Shown here: positions 1 to 9,459 of the stretch, piece by piece
Layout of the letters: the number at the start of each line of letters is the position of its first letter
Position numbering within the stretch: position 1 is the stretch's first letter
Origin: an uncultured beta proteobacterium
GTDB taxonomy: Bacteria > Pseudomonadota > Gammaproteobacteria > Burkholderiales > Burkholderiaceae_C
Assembly (NCBI GenBank): GCA_903909815.1
Contig: CAIVXG010000186.1
Location: 1-62,009 of the forward strand
Length of the DNA stretch: 62,009 bases
Direction: 5' to 3'
Position numbers and translations under genes: made by a program
The notes under the pieces: model-generated
Database searches by the model: none
Seen by the model: only the letters and a program-made list of their open reading frames with translations
Told to the model about the DNA's origin: nothing

Positions 1-159
1 ATCGAGCCGCCGCCGCAATTTGGCGGCGGACTGCGCCGCGACTTCATCCGCGGCATGGCCAAGGTGGGCGGGCGCTTCATCATCATCCTGGAAACCGACA
101 AGGCGCTTGATATCGGCGAAATGGCCGACCAGATCGAGCGCACTCAAACCGAACATTGA
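1..159 (+). CDS. cheW: CheW-like chemotaxis coupling protein, C-terminal fragment
   Basis: Frame 1 is open from the window edge for 52 codons and ends in TGA at 157-159; the start lies outside the window. The readable tail has the end of a CheW fold: an RGMAKVGGRFIIILETDK stretch followed by an amphipathic helix, matching the last strand and helix of CheW, where RGMGKVDGRF-type sequences are typical. CheW links chemoreceptors to the CheA kinase at the cell pole. A cheV gene follows 29 bases downstream on the same strand, so the two coupling proteins are probably made together. The assignment rests on only about 50 residues; another protein ending in a CheW domain is possible. Confidence 0.75.
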   Translation: MEPPPQFGGGLRRDFIRGMAKVGGRFIIILETDKALDIGEMADQIERTQTEH

Positions 160-188
160 TCGCAGGTGTATCACCCGAAGGAGAAAAG

Positions 189-1166
189 ATGAAGAACTCA
201 GTACAGCAGGAAGTCGACGCGCGCACCAATCTGACCAGCAACAACCGGTTCGAGATGATGCTGTTCCGTCTGGGCGAGGCGGCGCAATCGGACCACCGCG
301 AACTGTTCGGCATCAATGTGTTCAAGGTGCGCGAGATCCTGGTCATGCCCACCATCACGGCCATTTCCAATGCGCCCCAGCATGTGATGGGCGTGGCCAA
401 TATCCGCGGCCAGATCATCCCTGTGATCGACCTGCCTGCGGTCGTGGGCTGCAAGCCCAAACGCGGACTGGCGATCCTGATCGTGACCGAGTTCGCACGC
501 ACGGTACAGGCTTTTGCGGTAGAGGAGGTGGACGAGATCGTGCGCCTGGAGTGGAGCCAGATCATCCCGGCCGAAGGCTCGGGCGTGGGTGGTCTTATCA
601 CCAGCCTGGCGCGACTGGACGGCAACACCGACCAGTCGCGGCTGGCGCAGATCCTTGACGTTGAGAAGATCCTGCGTGACGTGATGCCGATGGACGAAGC
701 GCCGATCAGCAAGGAAAGCGTGGGGCCGGCGCTGGTGCTACCCCCGGGCACCGTGATCCTGGCTGCAGACGACTCGGCCGTAGCGCGCTCGATGATCGAG
801 CAGGGGCTCAAGTCCATGAATGCGCCCTTCATCATGACCAAGACCGGCAAGGAAGCCTGGGAGCGCTTGCAGGCCATGTCTGATGACGCCGTGGCGCAGG
901 GCAAATCGATCCTGGACCAGGTCGCCCTGGTGCTGACCGACCTGGAAATGCCTGAAATGGATGGCTTCACGCTGACGCGCAACATCAAACAGGATGCCCG
1001 CTTTCGGGGGTTGCCAGTGGTGATCCATTCGTCGCTCAGCGGCAAGACCAACGAGAGCCACGTCAAGAGCGTGGGCGCTGACGCCTACATCGCCAAGTTT
1101 CAGGCCGAGGAACTCGCCGCCACGATCCGTCGGGTGCTCGCCAGCCGCGTCGATCAGAATCATTGA
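189..1166 (+). CDS. cheV: CheV: CheW-like coupling domain fused to response-regulator receiver (copy 1)
   Basis: The 325-residue protein has a CheW-like domain (about residues 20-165) followed by a receiver domain (about 188-320). The receiver keeps the acidic pair D194/D195, the phospho-acceptor D251 in LTDLEMPEMDG, a switch serine after IHS (about 281) and K303, so it should be phosphorylatable by CheA. CheV couples receptors to CheA and tunes adaptation. The ATG at 189 is chosen over 156 because AAGGAG sits just upstream, and because the same MK-SVQQEVDARTNLT start is found in the second copy at 40881-41840. The two copies differ at about 22 of 318 aligned residues by my count. It follows a cheW-like gene on the same strand. 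Confidence 0.92.
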   Translation: MKNSVQQEVDARTNLTSNNRFEMMLFRLGEAAQSDHRELFGINVFKVREILVMPTITAISNAPQHVMGVANIRGQIIPVIDLPAVVGCKPKRGLAILIVTEFARTVQAFAVEEVDEIVRLEWSQIIPAEGSGVGGLITSLARLDGNTDQSRLAQILDVEKILRDVMPMDEAPISKESVGPALVLPPGTVILAADDSAVARSMIEQGLKSMNAPFIMTKTGKEAWERLQAMSDDAVAQGKSILDQVALVLTDLEMPEMDGFTLTRNIKQDARFRGLPVVIHSSLSGKTNESHVKSVGADAYIAKFQAEELAATIRRVLASRVDQNH

Positions 1167-1371
1167 GCACTTGCCTCGCAGTCCCGATCGTCTCGCAGGA
1201 ACCCGGGTGGTCGAGGACGAGCACATCTAGGTTGTGGGAGGCATAGATCGGTATCACGCGGGCCGACATCCGTACCAAGGACAAGAAAATGGACCGCTTC
1301 CAACCCCAAAAGCCCGGTCATAATGAGCGCTTGCGTTCAACCACCTCCACCCACAGCTCAAAGGATTTGAC

Positions 1372-2523
1372 ATGACCGATCTGAAAAAACGCGCGCTCTT
1401 CAAAGTACTGGCACTGTCCGCGGTGGCAGCGGCCACGCTCGTGGCCTGCGGCAAGAAGGAAGAAGCGGCGCCCGCGCCTGCGCCCGCTGCCTCGGCTGCT
1501 GCGCCCAAGCCTGAGCCGCTGAAAATCGCTTTTGCCTACGTGGGACCGGTGGGGGACGGTGGCTGGACCTTCGCGCACGACAACGGCCGCAAGGCACTGG
1601 AGAAGGAACTCGGCGACAAGATCAAGACCTCGTTTGTCGAGAGCGTGCCCGAGTCGGCCGATGCCGAGCGCGTGATCCGCGACATGGTGGGCCAGGGCAA
1701 CAAGCTCGTCTTCGGCACGACCTTCGGCTACATGGAGCCCATGCTCAAGGTCGCCGCCGATAACAAGGGTGTGAAGTTCGAACACGCCACCGGCTACAAG
1801 CAGGCCGACAACATGCGCACCTACGACTCGCGCACCTACGAAGGCGCCTACATGGCAGGCGTGATCGCGGGCAAGATGACCAAGAGCAACGTGCTCGGCG
1901 TCGTGGCGTCGATCCCGATTCCCGAGGTGATCCGCAACATCAATAGCTTCACGCTGGGAGCGCAGTCGAGCAACCCCAAGGTCAAGACCAAGGTGGTGTG
2001 GGTGAACGAATGGTTCAACCCGCCGAAGGAAACCGAAGCCGCCACCTCTCTCATCAACGGTGGCGCCGATGTGCTGTTCCAGAACACCGATTCGCCCGCC
2101 GTGCTCAAGACCGCTGAGGCCAAGGGCAAGCGCGCCTTTGGCTGGGATTCGGACATGACAGCGTACGGCCCCAAGGCGCATCTGGCCTCGGCCGTGATCA
2201 ACTGGGGTCCGTATTACATCAAGGCCACCAAGGAGGCGCTGGACGGTTCCTGGAAGGGCGGCGGCGCGTTGTGGTGGGGTGTGAAGGAGGGCGCGATCGA
2301 CCTGGTCTCCATCGCTGAGGATGTGCCAGCCGAAACCAAGACCAAGGTGGACGAGGTGAAGAAGGGCTTGAAAGACGGCAGTTTCGTCATCTGGAAGGGC
2401 CCCATCACCGACAACACCGGCAAGGTTCAAGTCGCCAAGGACGCCGTCGCCGACGACAAGTTCCTGAGTGGCCTGGGCTTCTATGTAAAGGGCGTGGAAG
2501 GAAAGATTCCGGGCGGCAAATAG
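1372..2523 (+). CDS. BMP/PnrA-family ABC transporter substrate-binding lipoprotein
   Basis: The 383-residue protein has a signal peptide ending in a lipobox with C26 (LVAC), then an Ala/Pro-rich linker (about 30-48) and a periplasmic binding fold. The start of the fold (KIAFAYVGPVGDGGWTFAH), the GTTFGYMEPM stretch and RTYEGAYMAG are characteristic of the BMP family (basic membrane protein/PnrA/Med), which binds purine nucleosides or related bases. No matching ABC permease or ATPase follows it. The next genes are a peptide-type transporter of a different family, separated by a palindromic repeat. The purine deaminase at 8387 supports a purine-related ligand and suggests the two were once neighbours. 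The ligand is inferred. Confidence 0.88.
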   Translation: MTDLKKRALFKVLALSAVAAATLVACGKKEEAAPAPAPAASAAAPKPEPLKIAFAYVGPVGDGGWTFAHDNGRKALEKELGDKIKTSFVESVPESADAERVIRDMVGQGNKLVFGTTFGYMEPMLKVAADNKGVKFEHATGYKQADNMRTYDSRTYEGAYMAGVIAGKMTKSNVLGVVASIPIPEVIRNINSFTLGAQSSNPKVKTKVVWVNEWFNPPKETEAATSLINGGADVLFQNTDSPAVLKTAEAKGKRAFGWDSDMTAYGPKAHLASAVINWGPYYIKATKEALDGSWKGGGALWWGVKEGAIDLVSIAEDVPAETKTKVDEVKKGLKDGSFVIWKGPITDNTGKVQVAKDAVADDKFLSGLGFYVKGVEGKIPGGK

Positions 2524-2610
2524 CGCTCGACTACGGCACGGGTGCCATGCATGTTTGGGCGGTGCTCGGAATCCACGACATCGATGGACGTGAAAGTTAG
2601 GCCGCAACTT

Positions 2611-2701
2611 CGTCATTGCGAGGAGCAGGGCGACGCGGCAATCCACGCGCACCACAGATGGGGCCACAGGCATGGATTGCCGCGCTTCGCTCGCAATGAC
2701 G
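2611..2701. repeat. Palindromic TCATTGCGAG element (MITE/REP-like), upstream of dppB
   Basis: A 91-base element of two inverted halves. CGTCATTGCGAG at 2611-2622 mirrors CTCGCAATGACG at 2690-2701, and GCGGCAATCCA at 2635-2645 mirrors TGGATTGCCGC at 2673-2683, with about 27 unrelated bases in the middle. Related copies lie at 8281-8366, 54939-55080, 59807-59880 and 61925-62009. Repeats with this core are found in many bacterial genomes. It carries no transposase and fills most of the gap between the BMP lipoprotein gene and dppB. Confidence 0.85.
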
Positions 2702-2739
2702 CAAGTGGCTGTCGTGCCGTCGGAAGTTCTCACTGACCT

Positions 2740-3750
2740 ATGCTTCGTTTCCTGCTTACCCGCCTGAGTCTCGTCATTCCGACCTTCATCGGAATGACGC
2801 TGGTGGCGTTTTTTCTGATTCGGCTGGTCCCGGGAGACCCGGTGGAAACGCTGGCGGGCGAGCGCGGTATCGACGCGGTGCGGCACGCGCAGCTGCTCAA
2901 GGAGTATGGGCTGGACCGGCCACTCATGCTGCAGTACGGCAGCTACATTGGGCGCGTGTTGCAAGGTGATCTGGGTAATTCGGTGATCACGCACGAACCC
3001 GTCCTGAAGGAATTTCAGGCGCTGTTTCCGGCGACGATCGAACTGGCGACCTGCGCCATTCTGTTCGCCTTGATTCTGGGCATTCCGGCTGGCATTCTGG
3101 CCGCCGTGAAACGCAATTCGGTGCTGGACCACGGCGTGATGGGGGTATCGCTCACAGGCTACTCCATGCCCATCTTCTGGTGGGGCCTGCTGCTGATACT
3201 GTTGTTCTCGGTGCAACTGGATCTGACGCCGGTGTCGGGGCGCATTGCGGTCCAGTATTTCATCGAACCCGTGACCGGATTCCTGTTGCTGGACACGTTT
3301 TTGGCCGGCGACAAGGGCGCGTTCTGGTCGGCGCTCACGCACCTCATCTTGCCTGCAATCGTCCTGGGTACCAATCCACTGGCCGTGATCGCGCGCATGA
3401 CGCGCTCGGCCATGCTGGAGGTCCTGGGTGAGGACTACATCCGCACCGCTCGCGCCAAGGGCCTGTCGAATCTGCGCGTGGTCGCGCTGCACGCTTTTCG
3501 CAACGCGCTGATACCGGTGGTGACGGTGATCGGCTTGCAGGTGGGTGTGCTTTTCACCGGTGCCATCTTGACCGAGACCATTTTTTCCTGGCCAGGCGTG
3601 GGTAAATGGATGATCGAGGCCATCGGTCGGCGTGACTATCCGGTGCTGCAAGGCGGCATGCTGTTGCTCGGCGGCATGGTGATGCTGGTGAACCTGTTGG
3701 TGGACGTCACCTACGGCATCATCAACCCACGCGTGCTGCATCAAAAATGA
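2740..3750 (+). CDS. dppB: Dipeptide/oligopeptide ABC transporter permease, DppB type
   Basis: This 336-residue inner-membrane protein starts with the classic DppB N-terminus: a membrane segment, then PGDPVETLAGERG in the periplasmic loop. Further membrane helices follow, and a cytoplasmic EAA loop (EDYIRTARAKGLS, about residue 230) contacts the ATPase subunits. It forms the transport channel with DppC. The length is normal for the family. It starts 38 bases after a palindromic repeat and its stop overlaps the dppC start by 4 bases (ATGA), so the two are translationally coupled. The substrate class (di/oligopeptides or similar) follows from family; the exact ligand cannot be read. Confidence 0.92.
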   Translation: MLRFLLTRLSLVIPTFIGMTLVAFFLIRLVPGDPVETLAGERGIDAVRHAQLLKEYGLDRPLMLQYGSYIGRVLQGDLGNSVITHEPVLKEFQALFPATIELATCAILFALILGIPAGILAAVKRNSVLDHGVMGVSLTGYSMPIFWWGLLLILLFSVQLDLTPVSGRIAVQYFIEPVTGFLLLDTFLAGDKGAFWSALTHLILPAIVLGTNPLAVIARMTRSAMLEVLGEDYIRTARAKGLSNLRVVALHAFRNALIPVVTVIGLQVGVLFTGAILTETIFSWPGVGKWMIEAIGRRDYPVLQGGMLLLGGMVMLVNLLVDVTYGIINPRVLHQK

Positions 3751-4640
3751 ACTCGCAGTCCATACCCGGCGAACACGAAGCGGCGCATCCGTTGCGCGAG
3801 TTCTGGAGCTACTTTAGCGCCAACAAGGGTGCGTTGGCCGGCTTGGCGGTGGTGATCGGCGTGCTGTTGCTGGCCGCGTTGGCGCCATGGGTTGCTCCCT
3901 ATGCGCCTGACCTTACCGACAGCGCGGTCTTCCTCAAGCCACCCGCGTGGCAGGTCGGCGGGTCCAGCGCGCATTGGCTCGGGACGGATGCGATCGGGCG
4001 CGACATCTTGTCACGCCTTATTTTCGGTGCGCGCCTCTCGTTGGCGATCGGCTTGGCGGTGGTGGCGCTGTCGGTGATTCTCGGCACGGTGCTGGGTTTG
4101 ACCGCGGGTTATGCGCGTGGCATTTACGAAATCGCCGTGATGCGTTGCATGGACATCATCCTGACGCTGCCCAGTCTGCTGCTGGCGATCGTGATCGTGG
4201 CCATTCTGGGTCCGGGTTTGATGAACGCCATGCTGGCAGTGTCGGTGGTGGTGTTGCCGCACTATGTGCGCATCACCCGAGCAGCGGTCATCACCGAGGC
4301 CTCCAAAGACTACGTCACGGCCGCCCGCATGAACGGCGCCGGTCACTGGCGTTTGATGTTCAACGAAATCCTGCCCAACTGCATGGCGCCGCTGATCGTG
4401 CAGGCCTCGCTCGGTATCTCAACCGCGATCCTGGACGCGGCAGCTTTGGGATTTTTGGGTCTGGGCGCGCAGCCTCCCGCATCCGAATGGGGCACGATGC
4501 TGGCCGACGCCCGCGAATTCGTGTTGCGCGCCTGGTGGGTCGTGACCTTCCCCGGTCTGGCGATCCTGGTGACGGTGCTGGCCTTCAACCTGCTTGGCGA
4601 CGGATTGCGCGACGCCTTCGATCCGAAACTCAAGCGCTGA
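3747..4640 (+). CDS. dppC: Dipeptide/oligopeptide ABC transporter permease, DppC type
   Basis: The 297-residue second permease has the N-terminal OppC segment (residues about 15-60, one membrane helix), the family signature [21 protein letters not shown], and the EAA loop [16 protein letters not shown] before the last helices. It pairs with DppB in the membrane. Its start overlaps the dppB stop by 4 bases, and dppD follows within about 13 bases, giving a single transcript. Nothing is missing compared with the family. Confidence 0.92.
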   Translation: MNSQSIPGEHEAAHPLREFWSYFSANKGALAGLAVVIGVLLLAALAPWVAPYAPDLTDSAVFLKPPAWQVGGSSAHWLGTDAIGRDILSRLIFGARLSLAIGLAVVALSVILGTVLGLTAGYARGIYEIAVMRCMDIILTLPSLLLAIVIVAILGPGLMNAMLAVSVVVLPHYVRITRAAVITEASKDYVTAARMNGAGHWRLMFNEILPNCMAPLIVQASLGISTAILDAAALGFLGLGAQPPASEWGTMLADAREFVLRAWWVVTFPGLAILVTVLAFNLLGDGLRDAFDPKLKR

Positions 4641-4653
4641 AAGTGCACCACTC

Positions 4654-5622
4654 GTGGCATTGCTTGAAATTGAAAACCTGAGCGTCGCCTTTCCGACGAA
4701 GAGCGCGGTGATGCAGGCGGTGGACGGCGTCAGCCTGTCGCTCGAAGCCGGCGAAGTGCTGGGCATCGTGGGTGAATCAGGCTCGGGCAAGAGCGTCACC
4801 ATGATGGCGCTCATGGGCCTGGTGTCCTATCCCGGCGTTGTCACTGCCGACAGGCTGCGCTTTGATGGACAGGATCTGTTGGCATTGTCGGGCGCGCGGC
4901 GCAGCCAGCTCACGGGCAAGGACGTGGCGATGATTTTTCAGGATCCCACGACCAGTCTGAATCCCTGCTTCACGATCGGCTTTCAACTGGCAGAGACGCT
5001 CAAGCTGCATTTGGGCATGGATACGAAGGCGGCGCATCGACGCTGTATCGAACTGCTGGAACAGGTGGGCATTCCCTCGCCCGAGAGTCGTCTCAAGGCG
5101 TATCCGCACCAGATGTCGGGCGGCATGAACCAGCGCGTGATGATCGCCATGGCCATTGCCTGCAACCCCAAACTGTTGATCGCAGACGAGCCCACAACGG
5201 CGCTGGACGTGACGATACAGGCGCAGATTCTGGACCTGCTGCGCAGCCTGCAACAGGAGCGGGGTATGGCGCTGGTCTTGATCACTCACAACATGGGTGT
5301 GGTGTCGGAGATGGCGCAGCGTGTGGCCGTGATGTACGCCGGACAGATCATGGAGGAGCGTGTGGTGCAGGATCTGTTCGCCACGCCCCAGCACCCCTAC
5401 ACCGAAGCGCTCATGGCGGCACTGCCGGAGCGCAGCGACGGTCTGACGCGGCTGGCCACGATACCGGGCATGGTGCCGGGTCTGTACGACCGGCCCGGCG
5501 GCTGCCTGTTTGCGCCGCGCTGCGACCATGCGCTCGACGCCTGTCGGGCGGCCCGGCCGCCCTTGCAGGCGCTGTCAAAGGGCAGGGTGCGCTGCCAGTT
5601 TCCCTTGGGGGTTGCGCCATGA
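4654..5622 (+). CDS. dppD: Dipeptide/oligopeptide ABC transporter ATP-binding protein, DppD type
   Basis: ATPase subunit of the peptide importer, 322 residues from the chosen start. Visible are Walker A GESGSGKS (40-47), Q-loop FQDP (95-98), signature MSGGM (154-158), Walker B LLIADEP (174-180) and a C-terminal oligopeptide-type extension with spaced cysteines ([14 protein letters not shown]). The frame stays open upstream to a TTG at 4594, but that would overlap the end of dppC by 47 bases. GTG at 4654 starts directly at the conserved LLEIENLSV strand and leaves 13 bases after the dppC stop; it has no strong ribosome site, so coupling from dppC is likely. It overlaps dppF by 4 bases. Confidence 0.9.
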   Translation: MALLEIENLSVAFPTKSAVMQAVDGVSLSLEAGEVLGIVGESGSGKSVTMMALMGLVSYPGVVTADRLRFDGQDLLALSGARRSQLTGKDVAMIFQDPTTSLNPCFTIGFQLAETLKLHLGMDTKAAHRRCIELLEQVGIPSPESRLKAYPHQMSGGMNQRVMIAMAIACNPKLLIADEPTTALDVTIQAQILDLLRSLQQERGMALVLITHNMGVVSEMAQRVAVMYAGQIMEERVVQDLFATPQHPYTEALMAALPERSDGLTRLATIPGMVPGLYDRPGGCLFAPRCDHALDACRAARPPLQALSKGRVRCQFPLGVAP

Positions 5623-6614
5623 GCAGCCCAAGCCCGGACATCGTCGTCGCCAAGGACCTGCGCCAGGTCTACAAAATCGGTCGCGGCATGTTTCGCGCGC
5701 CCGATCAGCTTCAGGCCGTGGGCGGCGTCTCGTTCAAGCTGCGCCAGGGCCAGACTCTGGCCGTGGTGGGCGAGTCGGGGTGCGGCAAGTCCACTTTGGC
5801 GCGCATGGTGTCGCTGATCGAGGCCCCCAGCTCGGGCGAACTGCGCCTGAATGGCGTGGACGTGGTGCAAGCTTCGCAGCCCGAGCGCCATGCACTGCGC
5901 CGCGTGGTGCAGCTCGTATTTCAAAACCCCTACGGGTCGCTCAATCCGCGCAAGAAGATCGGCGCCATCCTGGAAGCGCCGTTGGAGATCAACACCACAC
6001 TGAGCGCGTCACAGCGCGAGCAGGAGGCGAGAGCCATGCTGGCGCTGGTGGGGTTGAGGACGGAGCATTACGAACGCTATCCCCACATGTTCTCGGGCGG
6101 ACAGCGCCAGCGCATCGCGATTGCGCGCGCGCTCATGCTCAAGCCGGCGTTGATCGTGGCGGACGAGCCGGTGTCGGCACTGGACGTGTCGATCCAGGCT
6201 CAGGTGCTCAATCTGCTGGCTGACCTGCAGCAGGAGTTGGGCCTAGCCTACCTGTTCATCTCACACGACCTGGGCGTGGTTCGCCATATCGCGCATGAGG
6301 TGCTGGTGATGTATCTGGGCCACGCCGTGGAACAGGGAAGCAAGCAGGCTCTGTTCACGCAGCCACTTCATCCCTACACTCAGGCATTGCTGGCGTCCAC
6401 TCCGGGCATCGTGGGCAGCGGTGTGACCAAGAAGCGCACCGTGCTCAAGGGTGAATTGCCCTCACCCCTGCATCCGCCCAGCGGCTGCGTGTTTTCTACG
6501 CGTTGCCCGCAAGTCACCGAGCGATGTCAGGTGGAGCGGCCGGTGTTGCGCGAATTGGCCGGGCGACAGGTGGCCTGCCATGAGGCTGAAAAGTTTGTTC
6601 AACAGGCTGCCTAG
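5619..6614 (+). CDS. dppF: Dipeptide/oligopeptide ABC transporter ATP-binding protein, DppF type
   Basis: Second ATPase, 331 residues. It has Walker A GESGCGKS (51-58), the signature [12 protein letters not shown], Walker B LIVADEP and a C-terminal domain with cysteines ([15 protein letters not shown]), the usual DppF/OppF layout. With DppD it forms the asymmetric ATPase pair. The ATG overlaps the dppD stop (ATGA), so the two subunits are coupled. dppA follows 27 bases downstream with its own strong ribosome site, which fits higher expression of the binding protein. Confidence 0.92.
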   Translation: MSSPSPDIVVAKDLRQVYKIGRGMFRAPDQLQAVGGVSFKLRQGQTLAVVGESGCGKSTLARMVSLIEAPSSGELRLNGVDVVQASQPERHALRRVVQLVFQNPYGSLNPRKKIGAILEAPLEINTTLSASQREQEARAMLALVGLRTEHYERYPHMFSGGQRQRIAIARALMLKPALIVADEPVSALDVSIQAQVLNLLADLQQELGLAYLFISHDLGVVRHIAHEVLVMYLGHAVEQGSKQALFTQPLHPYTQALLASTPGIVGSGVTKKRTVLKGELPSPLHPPSGCVFSTRCPQVTERCQVERPVLRELAGRQVACHEAEKFVQQAA

Positions 6615-6641
6615 CGGCCTTTAACCAGAGGAGTCCAAAAT

Positions 6642-8273
6642 ATGATGCATTCCAAAAATGGCTTGGTTCGAAACCTGCCAACCCCGCGCACGCTGCTGTG
6701 CGCCCTGGCTTTGCCTGCGCTGCTGGCGCTGGCCCCGGTGTCGGCCAAGACGCTGGTTTTCTGCTCAGAGGGCAGCCCGGAGAATTTCTATCCGGGCATC
6801 AACACCACCGGCACGTCCTTTGATGCCAACACCCAGATCTACAGCCGTCTCGTCGACTTCGAGCGTGGCGGCACCGCCGTGGTGCCGGGGCTGGCCGAGC
6901 GCTGGAGCATTTCCAAGGACGGCAAGGAATACACCTTCTTTCTGCGCAAGGGCGTGAAGTGGCATAGCAACAAGCTCTTCAAGCCCTCCCGCGACATGAA
7001 CGCCGACGACATCATCTTCGCGATCGAACGCCAGTGGAAGGAAAGCAACCCCTACTTCAAGGTCACGAGTTCGAACCATTCCTACTTTAACGACATGGGC
7101 ATGGACAAGCTCATCAAGTCGGTGGAAAAAATCAACGACCTGACCATCAAGATCACGCTCAACAAGCCCGAAGCGCCGTTCCTGTCGGGTTGGGCCATGG
7201 AGTACGCAGGCGTGCAGTCCAAGGAATACGCCGACGCCATGCTCAAGGCCGGCACGCCCGAGAAGATCGACCAGGAGCCGATCGGCACTGGCCCCTACAC
7301 GCTGGTGCAGTACCAAAAAGATGCGCTGATCCGTTACAAGTCATTCCCCGAATACTACGCGGGCAAGGCCAAGATCGACGATTTGGTGTTTTCCATCACG
7401 CCCGACGCCTCGGTGCGCTGGGCCAAGCTGCAAAAGGGCGAATGCCACGTGATGCCGTATCCGAATCCGGCCGATCTGAGTGCGATGCGCGCCGACCCGA
7501 AAGTCACGGTGCTGGAGCAGGCCGGCCTGAACGTCGGCTATCTGGCCTACAACGTCACCAAAAAGCCATTTGACGACGTGCGCGTGCGCAAGGCCATCAA
7601 CATGGCGATCAACAAGCAGGCGATCGTGGACGCGGTCTATCTGGGCACGGGAGTGGCGGCGAAGAATCCGATTCCGCCGACGCAGTGGTCGTACAACAAC
7701 GCCGTCAAGGACGACGCCTACGATCCTGCCGCCGCGAAGAAGCTGCTTGCAGCCGCGGGCATGCCCGACGGCTTCAGCACCGACCTGTGGGCCATGCCGG
7801 TGCAACGCCCCTACAACCCCAACGCCAAGCGAATTGCCGAGCTGATGCAGGCCGATCTGGCCAAGATTGGTGTCAAGGCCGAGATCAAGAGCTTTGAGTG
7901 GGGTGAGTACCGCAAGCGCATGCAAAACGGCGAGCACCAGATGGGCATGCTGGGCTGGACCGGTGACAACGGCGACCCGGACAACTTCCTGAACAACCTG
8001 CTGGGATGCGACGGCGCGAAGCCGGGCGGCAGCAATGTCGCCAAGTGGTGCTACAAGCCGTTTGAAGACCTGGTGCAAAAGGCCAAGGTCGTGAGCGACC
8101 CGGCCGAACGCAACAAGCTGTACCTGCAGGCGCAAGTCGTGTTCAAGGAGCAGGCGCCCTGGTTCACGATCGCGCACGCGGTGCAGCTCAAACCGGTGCG
8201 CAAGGAGGTGATCGATTTCAAACTCAGTCCCTTCGGTAGGCATAGCTTTTATGGAGTGGACATCAAGGAATAG
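6642..8273 (+). CDS. dppA: Dipeptide-type ABC transporter periplasmic substrate-binding protein
   Basis: The 543-residue exported solute-binding protein belongs to the bacterial family 5 group. A long signal peptide ends at about PVSAK, followed by TLVFCSEGSPENFYPG, a start very close to E. coli DppA. The closing segment (WFTIAHAVQLKPVRKEVIDF) is also family-like. GAGGAG lies 9 bases before the ATG; a second ATG is the next codon. It ends the dppBCDFA operon, unlike many species where dppA comes first. A palindromic repeat begins 7 bases after the stop and may form the operon's 3' end. Ligand: probably dipeptides or related small molecules such as delta-aminolevulinate; not resolvable here. 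Confidence 0.92.
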   Translation: MMHSKNGLVRNLPTPRTLLCALALPALLALAPVSAKTLVFCSEGSPENFYPGINTTGTSFDANTQIYSRLVDFERGGTAVVPGLAERWSISKDGKEYTFFLRKGVKWHSNKLFKPSRDMNADDIIFAIERQWKESNPYFKVTSSNHSYFNDMGMDKLIKSVEKINDLTIKITLNKPEAPFLSGWAMEYAGVQSKEYADAMLKAGTPEKIDQEPIGTGPYTLVQYQKDALIRYKSFPEYYAGKAKIDDLVFSITPDASVRWAKLQKGECHVMPYPNPADLSAMRADPKVTVLEQAGLNVGYLAYNVTKKPFDDVRVRKAINMAINKQAIVDAVYLGTGVAAKNPIPPTQWSYNNAVKDDAYDPAAAKKLLAAAGMPDGFSTDLWAMPVQRPYNPNAKRIAELMQADLAKIGVKAEIKSFEWGEYRKRMQNGEHQMGMLGWTGDNGDPDNFLNNLLGCDGAKPGGSNVAKWCYKPFEDLVQKAKVVSDPAERNKLYLQAQVVFKEQAPWFTIAHAVQLKPVRKEVIDFKLSPFGRHSFYGVDIKE

Positions 8274-8280
8274 GTTTTCT

Positions 8281-8366
8281 TCATTGCGAGCGTAGCGCGG
8301 CAATCCATGGTGGCATATGCGTGGTACTTGTGGATTGCCGCGTCGCCCACGCTCATCGCGATGACG
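8281..8366. repeat. Palindromic TCATTGCGAG element, downstream of dppA
   Basis: A second copy of the element seen at 2611-2701, more worn. TCATTGCGAGCG at 8281-8292 faces CTCATCGCGATGACG at its right end, and CGCGGCAATCCATG faces GTGGATTGCCGCG. It lies between the dppA stop and the deaminase start. The forward frame stays open through it, which produces a false upstream start for the deaminase. Confidence 0.8.
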
Positions 8367-8386
8367 AATCTATACCGGAGTGCACA

Positions 8387-9427
8387 TTGCAATCAATCAA
8401 ACCTGTCGCTCCAGAGCGACTGCCAGATTTTCTGCGCTCCCTGCCCAAGGCTGAGTTGCACATCCACATTGAAGGTTCACTTGAACCCGAACTGATCTTT
8501 ACGTTGGCCACGCGCAATGGGGTGAAGCTGCCTTATGCCGACGTCGAGACCTTGCGCGCCGCCTACGCCTTCAGCAACCTGCAAAGTTTTCTGGACATCT
8601 ATTACGCCGGTGCCAGTGTCCTGCATCAGGAACAGGATTTCTATGACATGGCTCGCGCCTACCTGTTGCGTGCAGCCGCCGACCGGGTGCTGCACGCGGA
8701 GATATTCTTCGACCCCCAATCCCATACCGAGCGCGGTGTGGCCATGGAGAGCGTCATCAACGGTCTGCACCGCGCCTGTGTCGACGCGCGTGCCGAGTTG
8801 GGTATCAGTGCCTCGCTGATCCTGTGCTTCCTGCGCCACCTGAGTCAAGAACAGGCGTTTGCCACGCTGGAGCAGGCGCTGCCGCTGCGCGACAAGTTCA
8901 TCGGCGTGGGCCTGGATTCGAGCGAGTTAGGCCATCCCCCGGAGAAGTTCGCCAAGGTATTTGCGCGCTGCCGCGAATTGGGTTTCCATCTGGTGGCGCA
9001 CGCCGGTGAGGAGGCTCCTGCCAGCTACATCTGGAGCGCGCTCGATGCGCTGAAGGTGGAGCGCATTGATCACGGCGTGCAATGCGAGCAGGACGCGCTA
9101 TTGATGCAGCGCCTGGCACGCGATCGCATCGCGCTCACCGTGTGTCCGCTCTCCAACCTGAAACTGCGCGTTTTTCCGACCCTGGCCCAGCACAATCTGG
9201 GGCGCTTGCTGGACGCTGGTCTCGCGGCCACCGTCAACTCCGACGACCCGGCCTACTTCGGTGGCTATATCAACGACAACTTCGTGCAGACCTTTGCCGC
9301 CACGGGACTGGGCGCGCAATACGCCTACACTCTGGCGCACAACAGCTTTGACGCCAGTTTCATCGATGAGGGCGCCAAGAGCGGCTTTCTGGATCAATTG
9401 AATCAGTCCGTGGCTGCTTTTCAATAA
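8387..9427 (+). CDS. Adenine/adenosine deaminase family protein
   Basis: Metal-dependent purine deaminase of the amidohydrolase superfamily, 346 residues from the TTG at 8387. Conserved sites are the metal motif ELHIHIEGSLEPE, the HAGEE motif, IDHGVQ, and NSDDPAYFGGYIND. The last motif is typical of bacterial and fungal adenine deaminases rather than classic adenosine deaminases, so the reaction is more likely adenine to hypoxanthine. The TTG start is chosen because GGAG sits 7 bases upstream and the protein length then matches the family; an open frame from GTG 8321 would only translate a palindromic repeat. It probably acts in purine salvage with the BMP-type lipoprotein at 1372, from which the dpp operon now separates it. 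Confidence 0.87.
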   Translation: MQSIKPVAPERLPDFLRSLPKAELHIHIEGSLEPELIFTLATRNGVKLPYADVETLRAAYAFSNLQSFLDIYYAGASVLHQEQDFYDMARAYLLRAAADRVLHAEIFFDPQSHTERGVAMESVINGLHRACVDARAELGISASLILCFLRHLSQEQAFATLEQALPLRDKFIGVGLDSSELGHPPEKFAKVFARCRELGFHLVAHAGEEAPASYIWSALDALKVERIDHGVQCEQDALLMQRLARDRIALTVCPLSNLKLRVFPTLAQHNLGRLLDAGLAATVNSDDPAYFGGYINDNFVQTFAATGLGAQYAYTLAHNSFDASFIDEGAKSGFLDQLNQSVAAFQ

Positions 9428-9459
9428 ATCACAAACCCCCAAGTCCCGCATAATTCCTC

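Noticed and set aside
1318-3744. 808-codon reverse-strand open frame
   Set aside because: It runs antisense through the BMP lipoprotein and dppB genes, has His/Gln/Arg-rich low-complexity sequence with no domain, and includes translated repeat sequence.
4594-4653. TTG start giving a longer DppD
   Set aside because: It would overlap the end of dppC and add 20 residues absent from the family; GTG 4654 fits the conserved start.
8321-8386. Upstream GTG start for the deaminase
   Set aside because: The extra residues are translated palindromic repeat; TTG 8387 has GGAG at the right distance.
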